Below, in pieces: positions 1-7,224 of a DNA stretch of 15,730 bases. Below the pieces are notes generated by a model that saw nothing but the letters and a program-made list of their open reading frames with translations, was not told the DNA's origin and ran no database searches. Both the position numbers and the translations under genes were made by a program. The stretch spans positions 1 through 15,730 of the forward strand of contig DCVC01000249.1 in NCBI GenBank assembly GCA_002328625.1. Direction: 5' to 3'. Positions within the stretch are counted from its first letter, which is position 1. Every line of letters starts with the position of its first letter. Source of the DNA: Bacteroidales bacterium UBA2198 (lineage in GTDB: Bacteria > Bacteroidota > Bacteroidia > Bacteroidales > VadinHA17).

Positions 1-483
1 CCTGAATCCATATATCGGAAGGCGATAATGAAATACCCTGATTGGTGTTATTTGAAGGTTATTGATATTGAAACCATGCTCAGGTATTGAATTGAGGCTC
101 ATTTTGGGAATACCGGGATACTGATATTCTGCAAAGACATATGAGTATTCTTTCTTTACAGCTTTCTGAACTCTTTCTTCGGCAAAAATATCAATGGCAT
201 CCTGGCTTTTGTAGTTAAAAGCCCTGACATCATCCATACCTGAGATGTGATCTTTGTGCTCATGTGTAAGTATAATAGCGTCAAGCCTTTTAACATTCTC
301 TCTGAGCATCTGCTGGCGAAAATCGGGTCCGGCATCAAATAGAAGTATAGTATTGTCGGTTTCAAGAAGAAGTGAAGTCCTGAGTCTTTTATCCCGATAA
401 TCTTCTGAAAGACATGTTTCGCATTCACACGCTATTACAGGAACTCCCTGTGACGTACCGGTGCCTAAAAATGTAATTTTCAC
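1..483 (-). CDS. PhnP-like MBL-fold metallo-hydrolase (3' end cut by window edge)
   Basis: Reading the minus strand from a GTG at 483 gives 161 open codons running off the window, so the C-terminus is missing. The GTG is chosen because an in-frame TGA lies five codons upstream and no ATG fits; the protein then opens with the typical strand KITFLGTGTSQG. Seen: the metal-binding motif THEHKDH (residues 73-79: H74, H76, D78, H79), three clustered cysteines (C19, C21, C24) of the kind that hold a structural zinc in PhnP, and a further likely ligand H152 in FHYRLPIYGFR. Known: this branch of the metallo-beta-lactamase fold contains phosphodiesterases such as PhnP (cyclic ribose phosphate cleavage) and RNase Z relatives. 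Inferred: a cytosolic, two-metal phosphodiesterase; the substrate cannot be told, and no phosphonate genes lie nearby. It is divergent from the RsmI-like gene. Full-length relatives have about 250 residues, so roughly 90 are missing. Confidence 0.88.
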   Translation of the reverse strand, partial: MKITFLGTGTSQGVPVIACECETCLSEDYRDKRLRTSLLLETDNTILLFDAGPDFRQQMLRENVKRLDAIILTHEHKDHISGMDDVRAFNYKSQDAIDIFAEERVQKAVKKEYSYVFAEYQYPGIPKMSLNSIPEHGFNINNLQITPIRVFHYRLPIYGFR

Positions 484-501
484 AATTAAACAATTTCAGA
501 A

Positions 502-509
502 CAAACCTA
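502..509 (-). promoter_or_regulatory. Candidate -7 promoter element for the MBL hydrolase
   Basis: The minus strand reads TAGGTTTG, an exact match to the Bacteroidota -7 consensus TAnnTTTG, ending 18 bases before the GTG start. A TTTG that could be the -33 box lies at 533-536, 23 bases away, slightly longer than the usual 19-21. Inferred from the consensus only. Confidence 0.45.
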
Positions 510-567
510 TATCAAAATAAGATAACTGGCAACAAATGGGAAGGATTTTGTTTTGCTGTGAAATGCT

Positions 568-575
568 TATATTTA
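568..575 (+). promoter_or_regulatory. Candidate -7 promoter element for the RsmI-like methylase
   Basis: TATATTTA matches TAnnTTTG except at the last base. It lies 30 bases before the ATG at 606, with a TTTG at 547-550 as a possible -33 box (17-base spacing). The match is imperfect, so this is tentative. Confidence 0.3.
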
Positions 576-605
576 CAATAACTAATAGAATATGGCGTGG
601 CAGGC

Positions 606-1295
606 ATGATTTATTTAATACCGGTTACTCTTGGAGGTGAGGATTTATTAAGTGTTATTCCAGAGAAGGTAATAGTTTTAACTGCATCGCTCAGACATTT
701 TATTGTTGAAGACCTGAGGAGTGCAAGAAGGTACCTGAGGCTTATTGACAAATCTTTCCCTATCAACGATACAGTATTCTATGAACTTAACGAACACACC
801 AGCGATAATGAGATCACTCATTATCTTGACCCTGTGTCAAAAGGATTAAACATGGGAATAATGAGTGAAGCAGGTTTACCGGGAATAGCGGATCCTGGTT
901 CAAAAATCATTTTGCTTGCTCATGAGAAGAACATAACTGTGACTCCTCTTTCAGGACCCTCATCAATTATACTGGCTCTTATTGCATCTGGTCTGAACGG
1001 ACAGAATTTTTCGTTTAATGGATATTTACCAATCAAGCATGAAGAAAGAGCCTCAAGGTTAAGAGAGCTTGAGAGAAGCGCCAGTAAGGGTTATGCACAG
1101 ATATTCATGGAAACACCTTACCGCAGCCAGAGTATGCTTGAATCAATAGTGGAAGCCTGTCATAATGAAACAAAACTATGTATTGCCGCAGACATTACTC
1201 TTACTACCGAATGGATAAGAACAATGAAAATATCGGAATGGAAAAGAAATATGCCGGTTATTGACCATAAGCTTGTGATCTTTGTCCTTCAATAG
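606..1295 (+). CDS. RsmI-like SAM-dependent methyltransferase (tetrapyrrole methylase fold)
   Basis: This 229-residue protein belongs to the tetrapyrrole (corrin/porphyrin) methylase superfamily and resembles RsmI, which 2'-O-methylates C1402 of 16S rRNA. Seen: the N-terminal YLIPVTLG strand, the SAM-site segment MSEAGLPGIADPGS (residues 86-99), the segment PLSGPSSIILALIASGLNG (114-132) and ETPYRSQSML (169-178). These align with RsmI's DAG-P-ISDPG, VPGPSA and E-PYR-motifs. ATG 606 is preferred because it puts the first strand at the N-terminus; an in-frame GTG at 597 would add three residues. E. coli RsmI has about 286 residues, so this protein lacks most of the C-terminal domain. Known: Bacteroidota commonly carry this short form, annotated only as SAM-dependent methyltransferase. 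Inferred: it may be a paralogue with another RNA target. It converges on the FKBP gene with a single base between the stop codons. Confidence 0.87.
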   Translation: MIYLIPVTLGGEDLLSVIPEKVIVLTASLRHFIVEDLRSARRYLRLIDKSFPINDTVFYELNEHTSDNEITHYLDPVSKGLNMGIMSEAGLPGIADPGSKIILLAHEKNITVTPLSGPSSIILALIASGLNGQNFSFNGYLPIKHEERASRLRELERSASKGYAQIFMETPYRSQSMLESIVEACHNETKLCIAADITLTTEWIRTMKISEWKRNMPVIDHKLVIFVLQ

Positions 1296-1296
1296 G

Positions 1297-1788
1297 TTAT
1301 TTCCTGGGCTTGATCTTTATAAGCTCAACGTCAAAAAGAAGTGGTGTGTAACCGGGAATGTAGTAAGACCCTGCAGCTCCATAAGCAAGCTTGGATGGTG
1401 TAAGCAGCAAAGCCTTCCCCCCTTCTTTCATATATGAGACCCCTTCTTCAAATCCCGCCGGATAGACCCCTGCATTGACAAGGAATCTCAGAGTATCAGT
1501 GGTTCCTACATTTGTATCCCACACCTGCCCGTCAAGAAATTTGATTGTGTACCAGACATAAGCAGTATCAAGATTCTGGGGAGTTAACCCCGTACCTACT
1601 ACCACATCAAGGTAATATAATCCGCTGGGCTTCAGTTCAAAATTCTGGGATGGATTAGCGTTCAGGTAATTCTGTATTTTAGTTTCTTCTTCGCGTTCGT
1701 ACTTTGCGCTGGGATCACATGAGACAATAAGCACCATTAAAAGGGTTATCGATAGAGTACACAACAATTGATTATATTTCCGTATCAT
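1297..1788 (-). CDS. FKBP-type peptidyl-prolyl isomerase, lipoprotein
   Basis: A 163-residue protein. Residues 1-24 form a lipoprotein signal (basic MIRK, a hydrophobic stretch, lipobox IVSC with C24 as lipidation site), so it is probably anchored in an envelope membrane facing the periplasm. After a charged linker, residues about 57-160 form one FKBP domain. It includes GQVWDTN (87-93), which keeps the aspartate equivalent to FKBP12 Asp37 (D91), then PAGFEEGV (110-117), KLAYG (133-137) and a closing strand LLFDVELIKI. Known: FKBPs speed cis-trans isomerisation of X-Pro bonds. Inferred: catalytically competent, helping exported proteins fold. It is the last gene of the nrnA - GldI-like - FKBP operon, starting 30 bases after the previous stop. 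The substrate is unknown. Confidence 0.9.
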   Translation of the reverse strand: MIRKYNQLLCTLSITLLMVLIVSCDPSAKYEREEETKIQNYLNANPSQNFELKPSGLYYLDVVVGTGLTPQNLDTAYVWYTIKFLDGQVWDTNVGTTDTLRFLVNAGVYPAGFEEGVSYMKEGGKALLLTPSKLAYGAAGSYYIPGYTPLLFDVELIKIKPRK

Positions 1789-1818
1789 AAGTCAGGATTT
1801 TTTATTTCACTTCAAAAA

Positions 1819-2361
1819 TCATTCCATTTCAATGTTCTTCATAATCTTAACAGAATATACAATAACAGATCTTGATGGTATTTTTTCTCCGTCACCGATA
1901 AGGCCGTAAGCTAAAAATGGAGGAATTATGAAAATTGCCTGCCCTCCTGGTTTTAACATTCTGAGACCTTCATTAAGACCCTGTTCAATTTCGGTTTTCC
2001 CAAGGATAATCTCCTTAGGCCCAAGACTCTCTGATGAATAACAAAGAGTTCCATCCAACAACGAACAATCATATTCCATAACAACCCTGTCGTTATCTGC
2101 AAAATAATCTCCGGAACCCTCATTGATAATCATATACCACAGACCCGCACGTGATTCAGCCATATTCAGATTTTTACGTTCCGCGTAATTTTCAATGATC
2201 TCCCTGTCTTTCTGTACCAGGTACCTGTTAAGCTCAGCCATTTCATCTTTACCCGGTTTTAGGACTGAAACGCTCTTATTCTGTCTATTATTGCATCCGC
2301 AACCAAAACATATAAGAATGAGAATGAAAAAGTATTGTAATTTGATGGAATTATTCCTCAT
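1819..2361 (-). CDS. GldI-like FKBP-fold lipoprotein
   Basis: A 180-residue FKBP-fold protein. The N-terminus has a basic start, a hydrophobic run (residues 10-19) and closely spaced cysteines C21 and C23, consistent with a lipoprotein signal although the lipobox (CFGC) is not classical. A helical, charged region (about 35-70) precedes the FKBP domain (about 73-175), with YDCSLLDG (97-104), GLNEGLRMLKPGGQA (128-142), PPFLAYGLIGD (147-157) and IPSRSVIVYSVKI (161-173). Where active FKBPs have Asp in the fDsS segment, this one has Tyr (CYSS, Y108), so isomerase activity may be weak. Known: GldI is an FKBP-like lipoprotein needed for gliding in Flavobacterium, and gldI-like genes also occur in non-gliding Bacteroidota. 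Inferred: a GldI-type envelope folding factor; whether this cell glides or has a type IX secretion system cannot be seen here. It overlaps the nrnA end by 11 bases. Confidence 0.83.
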   Translation of the reverse strand: MRNNSIKLQYFFILILICFGCGCNNRQNKSVSVLKPGKDEMAELNRYLVQKDREIIENYAERKNLNMAESRAGLWYMIINEGSGDYFADNDRVVMEYDCSLLDGTLCYSSESLGPKEIILGKTEIEQGLNEGLRMLKPGGQAIFIIPPFLAYGLIGDGEKIPSRSVIVYSVKIMKNIEME

Positions 2362-3376
2362 GCTTCAATTTTCCTATATTATCATTTAAAACTTTCAGGA
2401 AATAAGAAATTGTATTTTCAAGAGTATCATAATACTCTCCTCCTGAGGCGTTGAGGTGTCCTCCTCCTGCAAAGTACCTTGCTGCAAATTCATTCACAGG
2501 AAATTGCCCTTTCGACCGGAATGAAAGCTTCACGAAATTATCCTTTTCGATAAAGAGTGTGGAGAAATTAATGCCTTTGATCGAGAGTGGAAGATTCACA
2601 AAGCCTTCTGTATCTCCCTTCACATTGTTGTAATTATTCAAATCTTCTTTTGTCAGATAAATATAGGCACTCATAAGGTCAGGCAATACAGTCATTCTTT
2701 CATTCAGTGCCAATCCCATCAGTCTCATACGGTCAGCAGAGAAATTATTATATATCAGATTGTATATTTTCTCCTTATCGATTCCGTAATCCAGAAGGTC
2801 TGCAACCATCCTGAATGTTTTTCCCGAAAAGGCTCCATGTTCAAAGTTGCCCGTGTCAGTTATAATCCCCACATAAAGAGATTCAGCATAGGATTTGTTA
2901 ATAAATGGCCCTCCAATCATGATGTTGACTATGTCATTCACCAGTTCAGCAGTTGAACACTGAGACGGGTCAGATATTATTAAATCTGCAAAATCATGAG
3001 GATCAAGGTGGTGGTCAATAATTACTTTTTTTGCATCAGCTTTAACAACATATTTTTCAGCTTCTCCCAGTCTGCTGGCCTGGTTGAAATCGATCATAAC
3101 TATCAGGTCCGCTTCCTTAATCAGATCAATTGCCTTTTTTCTGTTTCTTATAAAAACCTTAATCTTATCGGCTCCATCCAGCCATTTGAGGAATTCCTGC
3201 AAATTGTTAGGTGAAAGCATGGCAGCATCTTTTCCTAAAGTTTTAAGATATTGATATAGAGCTAATTGAGATCCAATGGCATCACCGTCAGGATTGATGT
3301 GGCAAATCAGTAATATATTCTCTGATATTGAGAAAAGTTTCGATAATTCTTTTGTATATTTGGATAAGTCTAACAC
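2351..3376 (-). CDS. nrnA: DHH/DHHA1 phosphoesterase, NrnA-type (oligoribonuclease / pAp phosphatase)
   Basis: A 341-residue protein with the full DHH-DHHA1 layout. Metal-binding motifs are all present: CHINPDGDAIGS (residues 25-36; H26, D30, D32), MIDFN (94-98; D96), IIDHH (119-123), GIITDTGNF (170-178; D174). The C-terminal DHHA1 domain ends in the substrate-binding GGGHLNASGG (304-313). Length and order match NrnA of Bacillus. Known: NrnA degrades very short RNA from either end and dephosphorylates pAp; related proteins cleave pApA or cyclic dinucleotides. Inferred: cytosolic nano-RNA or pAp removal; the exact substrate needs biochemistry. The start is a GTG, with no plausible in-frame ATG before the candidate promoter. 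It is first in an operon with two FKBP lipoproteins and divergent from ndk. Confidence 0.9.
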   Translation of the reverse strand: MLDLSKYTKELSKLFSISENILLICHINPDGDAIGSQLALYQYLKTLGKDAAMLSPNNLQEFLKWLDGADKIKVFIRNRKKAIDLIKEADLIVMIDFNQASRLGEAEKYVVKADAKKVIIDHHLDPHDFADLIISDPSQCSTAELVNDIVNIMIGGPFINKSYAESLYVGIITDTGNFEHGAFSGKTFRMVADLLDYGIDKEKIYNLIYNNFSADRMRLMGLALNERMTVLPDLMSAYIYLTKEDLNNYNNVKGDTEGFVNLPLSIKGINFSTLFIEKDNFVKLSFRSKGQFPVNEFAARYFAGGGHLNASGGEYYDTLENTISYFLKVLNDNIGKLKHEE

Positions 3377-3402
3377 ATTTTTACTAATAAAAATTAAGTT
3401 GG

Positions 3403-3410
3403 TAAAGATA
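3403..3410 (-). promoter_or_regulatory. Candidate -7 promoter element for the nrnA operon
   Basis: The minus strand reads TATCTTTA, one base from TAnnTTTG, 26 bases before the GTG start of nrnA. No clear TTTG -33 box was found at the expected distance, so support is modest. Confidence 0.35.
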
Positions 3411-3464
3411 GAAAATATTCCTGAAGACAGATTTTGAGTTTAAAATCAATAAAATAAAGTGCGT

Positions 3465-3884
3465 ATGACGGGTGATTTTACTTTTTCAATAATAAAACCA
3501 AATGCTGTAAGGACAGGAAAAGCTGGTCCGATACTTTCAATGATAAACGAAGGAGGATTTGAGATATCTGCCATGAGAATGGTCCGTATGACGCAACAGC
3601 AGGCAGAATCGTTTTATGTTGTTCACAAAGGAAAACCCTTTTTCGAAAGCCTTATAGAATTTATGATTTCCGGCCCGGTTATTGTTATGTTATTAAAACG
3701 TGAAAATGCCGTCGAGGAGTTCAGAAAACTTATCGGTGCTACTGATCCCAGTAAAGCAGAGCAGGGAACGATCAGAAAGACTTTTGCCGTTTCGGTACAG
3801 ATGAATGCTGTACACGGTTCCGATACTGTTGAGAATGCCCACCGCGAAGCGAACTTTTTTTTCCCCGAAAAAGACAGGTTTTAG
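3465..3884 (+). CDS. ndk: Nucleoside diphosphate kinase
   Basis: A 139-residue Ndk, transferring the gamma-phosphate of ATP to nucleoside diphosphates through a phosphohistidine. Seen: the N-terminal TFSIIKPNAV (residues 6-15; K11), the segment FYVVHKGKPFFESLIEFM (50-67), SGPVIVMLL (69-77), ATDPSKAEQGTIR (92-104) and the active-site NAVHGSD (114-120) with catalytic H117. The protein ends in the usual REANFFF. Length equals the normal single-domain form. ATG 3465 is preferred over the in-frame GTG at 3459 because homologues begin within a few residues of the TFTxIKP strand. It is transcribed alone, divergent from nrnA, and followed by a candidate terminator whose stem begins inside the stop codon. 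I see no convincing promoter consensus in the 88-base gap upstream. Confidence 0.97.
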   Translation: MTGDFTFSIIKPNAVRTGKAGPILSMINEGGFEISAMRMVRMTQQQAESFYVVHKGKPFFESLIEFMISGPVIVMLLKRENAVEEFRKLIGATDPSKAEQGTIRKTFAVSVQMNAVHGSDTVENAHREANFFFPEKDRF

Positions 3885-3907
3885 TGATTTTATCTTATCA
3901 CTTTTTT
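3883..3907 (+). terminator. Weak intrinsic terminator after ndk
   Basis: AGTGAT (3883-3888) and ATCACT (3897-3902) form a 6-bp stem with an 8-base loop, directly followed by a run of six T ending at 3907. The stem is AT-rich, so termination may be leaky. Its place right at the ndk stop codon and before the next gene's promoter supports the call. Confidence 0.5.
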
Positions 3908-3939
3908 ACTGCAAAACATTAAATATCGTTTTGTGTTAT

Positions 3940-3947
3940 TAGTTTTG
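3940..3947 (+). promoter_or_regulatory. Candidate -7 promoter element for the transglutaminase-like gene
   Basis: TAGTTTTG is an exact match to TAnnTTTG, 16 bases before the first ATG at 3964. No good TTTG lies at the expected -33 distance. Lying after the ndk terminator, it suggests this gene is transcribed on its own with a very short leader. Confidence 0.5.
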
Positions 3948-3963
3948 CACTATTTTAAATAAG

Positions 3964-5715
3964 ATGATGGATTCATACATGACACCTGATTTTTCGGACC
4001 AAAAAACACTGGAAAAATATTCTTCTGCATTTACTCTCTCGGACATGGAGATATTTATCTTTCCTGAGCTGTTGTACCCGCTTGTTCTGGCAAATATAAT
4101 GTCGCCCATAATCTGGAAATGGAGAGAGGATCCCTGGTTTAAAGATATTGATAAAAAGAGCTTTACGTACAAGGCAAACAGGATAAAACAGTATATAATT
4201 CATAATTATATTTTTAATCTTGACCTTTCAACATGGGGTTTGACAACAAAAAGCAAAGAATTTGAAAGGTTCGTGGGTTTCTTTGATATGGAACTATTAA
4301 AACAGTCCAATGCCCTATTTGGCTATGAAGGGGACAAGTATTATTTCGATATTGATATCCGAAAGCATTTTGGACTTGATAAATATAATTCAGATATAAT
4401 TCCATACTGGAAAACAGAAACCGTGGAAGCAATGACAGCTTTCAGATACAAGGATAATTTTATTTCAGGAGCTGGAGAATGTGTTTCATTGTCAACGCTC
4501 TACGCCGCTGCAATGTTTATTATTGGGAAAGTACCCCTTGAAAAGATCTTCCTTATTGCTACTCCTCTTCATTCACAGGATTTTATTACAGAAAAAGAGG
4601 GTTTAATCACAAATAACAGAAGAATTGTCACAAAAAAAATGTGGTACAATGGAACTTCTCTTTCTGAAAAAGCAAGAAGAGCTCTTGAAAATGAAAAAGT
4701 TACAATTGTATCACATATCTCAGGCCATGTACATATCCTTTATGAAAATGCCACAATAAATAAAGATGCTTATGATTTCTTTTCAGCTAAACTCAGGGAA
4801 TTTCTTTTTACGGAGCTGACTGATGCAGTTTTCATGAACTTTCTCAGGTTTAAATCGAAATACAAAAAACTCTTTCAATACAGATGGGAATGTTCAGGTA
4901 TTGAGAGGTTTATTGCACTGGAGAAGATGTTTGAATATGAACATTCAAGCAGATATAATCTTTCCAATGAAACCAAAAATCTGCTGCTTAAAGAAATTGA
5001 TTGTGATGAGTTTCAACTTAGTTCTATTCAGGGAAAAATAATCTTGAATGACATTGAAGAAATTTTATGTAATTGTACTGGAAAAAATCTCAAAGACGTT
5101 GAACTAGAGTTCCTTAAGCATTCCGGGGAGATACCTGGGGAGCTTATCAGCCAAATGTTTTCCGAGCTTAGCGATTTCATATTTATAAATCCCAAAATAC
5201 CATCATCTGAAAAAAACTACATAACCACCTTAATACCAAATATTTCCACAGATCACACTCGTGATAATATTGTCGGTGAAATAAACAGGTTTGCCGATAA
5301 ATCGGAGCTTGCCGGGCTTACTCTTTATGTTTACAGGCAGATGGATAAAATTGACTGGCTGCCTTTTGTAAAAGCTTCTGTTGAAAGAAATCCGGTCTGC
5401 TTTACCGATCTTACCGGTAAAGCAAATAGTGAGGTATATAAAATTCTTTCAGAAATGCCTGACCAATCAATTTATGATAACAGCAGACTGGCCCTGCCTG
5501 ACGAAGTATGGAACTTCAAACGCGGCGACGGAATTGAAAAAGCTATACTGCTGGCTGACTTTATAATGCAACATGACAGCTCTTCTGAGTTAGTTATTGA
5601 AATAGATAACAGGAAAGTCATTCTGCATTCCAACAGAAATGATTTCCAGTTCAAATCTCAAAAGAATTTCAGTAAAACAATCAGGATTTCGGGAAAGGAG
5701 TATAGGATTAGTTAA
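3964..5715 (+). CDS. Large protein with transglutaminase-like core, function unknown
   Basis: A 583-residue protein without signal peptide or membrane segment, so probably cytosolic. I do not recognise a named family. Seen: residues 168-206 hold SGAGECVSLSTLYAAAMF, then about 30 residues later PLHSQDF, giving a possible Cys-His-Asp set (C173, H203, D206) spaced as in transglutaminase-like (papain-fold) proteins. The middle (about 265-420) is charged and mostly helical. Near the C-terminus, VWNFKRGDGIEKAILLADF (515-533) resembles the transglutaminase GDCxxKAxLL segment, but Gly523 stands where the catalytic Cys would be. Start: two consecutive ATGs (3964, 3967); the first is used. It sits alone between ndk and the convergent recF block. 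Inferred: a peptidase- or transglutaminase-fold enzyme, or a binding protein if H203 or C173 is not functional. Substrate unknown; base composition is like its neighbours. Confidence 0.8.
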   Translation: MMDSYMTPDFSDQKTLEKYSSAFTLSDMEIFIFPELLYPLVLANIMSPIIWKWREDPWFKDIDKKSFTYKANRIKQYIIHNYIFNLDLSTWGLTTKSKEFERFVGFFDMELLKQSNALFGYEGDKYYFDIDIRKHFGLDKYNSDIIPYWKTETVEAMTAFRYKDNFISGAGECVSLSTLYAAAMFIIGKVPLEKIFLIATPLHSQDFITEKEGLITNNRRIVTKKMWYNGTSLSEKARRALENEKVTIVSHISGHVHILYENATINKDAYDFFSAKLREFLFTELTDAVFMNFLRFKSKYKKLFQYRWECSGIERFIALEKMFEYEHSSRYNLSNETKNLLLKEIDCDEFQLSSIQGKIILNDIEEILCNCTGKNLKDVELEFLKHSGEIPGELISQMFSELSDFIFINPKIPSSEKNYITTLIPNISTDHTRDNIVGEINRFADKSELAGLTLYVYRQMDKIDWLPFVKASVERNPVCFTDLTGKANSEVYKILSEMPDQSIYDNSRLALPDEVWNFKRGDGIEKAILLADFIMQHDSSSELVIEIDNRKVILHSNRNDFQFKSQKNFSKTIRISGKEYRIS

Positions 5716-5773
5716 AGGCAAAAAGACAAAAAAGTATAACGATTCACTGGTATAAGTCAGGATAGAGACTGAC

Positions 5774-6064
5774 CTATCGAACGACGATTCCCTTTATTAT
5801 TTCAAAGCCGGCTTTTTCATTAAGTTTTTCCATGAGTACCTCTCTCAGCATAAGTAATTCGTTCCTGACTACTGAAGAATTAAGATGAATATAAAGAGTA
5901 TTTTCTTTGATATAAATTCTGGTTGTTCTTGCAGATATTGCTTTCCCGACCAATTCTTCCCATGAATTAACAAGATTTACTTCAATAAGTTTCTCCTCCA
6001 TATTCATCTCACGGATATAATCCTTTAATGCCTCAGCCAGTGATATGGTCTTGCTTCGCCTCAT
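5774..6064 (-). CDS. DUF721 / DciA-like protein
   Basis: A 96-residue protein matching the DUF721 (DciA) family in pattern: an N-terminal helix, the conserved NSWEELVG (residues 33-40; W35), then strand pairs TTRIYIKENTLYIHLNSS (47-64), then VVRNELLMLREVLMEKLNEK (65-84). Known: DciA helps load the replicative helicase DnaB in bacteria lacking DnaC/DnaI, and Bacteroidota carry short versions consisting of little more than this domain. Inferred: a replication-linked, nucleic-acid-binding protein. Its ATG overlaps the recF stop by 4 bases (ATGA), so the two are very likely translationally coupled. It converges on the transglutaminase-like gene across 58 bases. The replicative role is by family only. 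Confidence 0.87.
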   Translation of the reverse strand: MRRSKTISLAEALKDYIREMNMEEKLIEVNLVNSWEELVGKAISARTTRIYIKENTLYIHLNSSVVRNELLMLREVLMEKLNEKAGFEIIKGIVVR

Positions 6065-7188
6065 TTCTTTACTATTCCATTTTGTATTATTTCCTCAATT
6101 CCTTTTTCCCCTATTCTGAAGAGTTTATAGTCTGTTTCCAATGAAGCCAGGATATCCTGGAGCTTGCTTTGATGTGTGTCAGTAATGAATATTTGTCCAA
6201 ACCTGTGATTTCCCACAAGACGTATTATCTGCTCAACTCTTTCTGCATCAAATTTATCGAAGATATCGTCGAGTAACAAGATTGGGGGGAAACCTGCCTT
6301 CCGTTTTATATAATCAAACTTAGCAAGCTTAAGGGCTACCAGGTAAGATTTCTGTTGACCCTGTGATCCCAGAGATTTTGCTGAGAAGCCGTTCAGTTCG
6401 AAAACGAGATCATCTTTGTGAATTCCCACGGTTGTGTACTCAAGGATCCTGTCCTTGTTGACAGCTCCCTTAAGAGCCACGTCGAAGTCACTATCATTCA
6501 AATGAGAACGGTATTCAAGCCTGACATTTTCTTTTTCATTGGAAATAAAGGAATAATATTCCTGAAATACAGGAATAAGCTCATTCACCAGCACATTTCT
6601 CTCATGAAAAACAAAATTACCGTATTTCACCAGCTGGGAATCCCATATTGACAGAAGATCATAATTAAAATTGCCTGCAGCCTTGAAATCCTTCAGGAGC
6701 ATATTTCTTTGCTGAAGAGCTTTATTATACTTGAGTGCAGAATCAAGATAGGCTGAATTATACTGACTTATTATTTTGTTCAGGAATTTTCTTCGTTCCT
6801 CACTCCCTTCACTTATGAGTGCACTATCGGCGGGAGAAATCATTACAACCGGATATTTTCCAACATGATCTGAAAGGCGCTGGTACTCTTTCCCGTTTCT
6901 TTTAAGGATTTTCTGTTTTTGTTTATGAAATGAACAGAAAATGTTGTCTTCTTCTCCATCTTTGATAAAAGATCCATGTATAATGAAATATTCATCATTA
7001 TGTCTGATATTTACACTGTCAATATTGTTGAAAAAGCTCTTTGTCAGCGACAGATAATGAATTGCATCAAGGATATTGGTTTTTCCCACTCCATTGTTTC
7101 CTACAAAACAATTAATCTTCGGAGAAAATTCAAGATCAGCCTGTTCATAGTTCTTAAAGCTTGTGAGTGATAGTTTTTTCAGATACAT
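6061..7188 (-). CDS. recF: DNA replication and repair protein RecF
   Basis: RecF is an SMC-like ATPase that helps load RecA at single-strand gaps. From the ATG at 7188 the protein has 375 residues, the usual size. Seen (numbered from that Met): N-terminal MYLKKLSLTSFKNY, Walker A GNNGVGKT (30-37), GIHKDDLVF (255-263), ABC-type signature SLGSQGQQKS (272-281), Walker B ILLLDDIFDKFD (303-314) and the following ITDTH. All ATPase motifs are intact. An in-frame ATG at 7200 would add MPFH; 7188 is preferred because homologues start right at the first strand. The gene is away from dnaA/dnaN, at least within this window. It is coupled to the DciA-like gene by a 4-base overlap and divergent from the TPR-ribH pair. 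Confidence 0.96.
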   Translation of the reverse strand: MYLKKLSLTSFKNYEQADLEFSPKINCFVGNNGVGKTNILDAIHYLSLTKSFFNNIDSVNIRHNDEYFIIHGSFIKDGEEDNIFCSFHKQKQKILKRNGKEYQRLSDHVGKYPVVMISPADSALISEGSEERRKFLNKIISQYNSAYLDSALKYNKALQQRNMLLKDFKAAGNFNYDLLSIWDSQLVKYGNFVFHERNVLVNELIPVFQEYYSFISNEKENVRLEYRSHLNDSDFDVALKGAVNKDRILEYTTVGIHKDDLVFELNGFSAKSLGSQGQQKSYLVALKLAKFDYIKRKAGFPPILLLDDIFDKFDAERVEQIIRLVGNHRFGQIFITDTHQSKLQDILASLETDYKLFRIGEKGIEEIIQNGIVKK

Positions 7189-7208
7189 GTGAAATGGCAT
7201 GAATGTTC

Positions 7209-7224
7209 AATGGTGTAATGGTGT
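7209..7224. repeat. Tandem 8-mer in the recF leader
   Basis: AATGGTGT occurs twice in direct succession (7209-7216 and 7217-7224), just downstream of the candidate recF -7 element on the minus strand. It may be chance or slippage; no function is claimed. Confidence 0.6.

Noticed and set aside
156..428. 90-codon open frame on the minus strand
   Set aside because: It lies within the MBL hydrolase in another frame; the hydrolase frame has clear HxHxDH and zinc-cysteine motifs and this one has none.
1306..1327. GGGCTT...AAGCTC inverted repeat near the convergent stops
   Set aside because: It lies in the FKBP coding sequence, includes a G-T pair and lacks a T-run, so it is probably chance.
3425..3440. 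AGATTTTG as an ndk promoter
   Set aside because: It shares TTTG with the consensus but lacks the leading TA, so it was not called.
3964..5715. Recent horizontal acquisition of the transglutaminase-like gene
   Set aside because: Base composition and codon use look like the neighbours, and no repeats or integrase genes flank it.
5756..5773. GTCAG...CTGAC hairpin between the transglutaminase-like and DciA-like genes
   Set aside because: Only a 5-bp stem with an 8-base loop and no T-run on either strand, so it is not a supported terminator.
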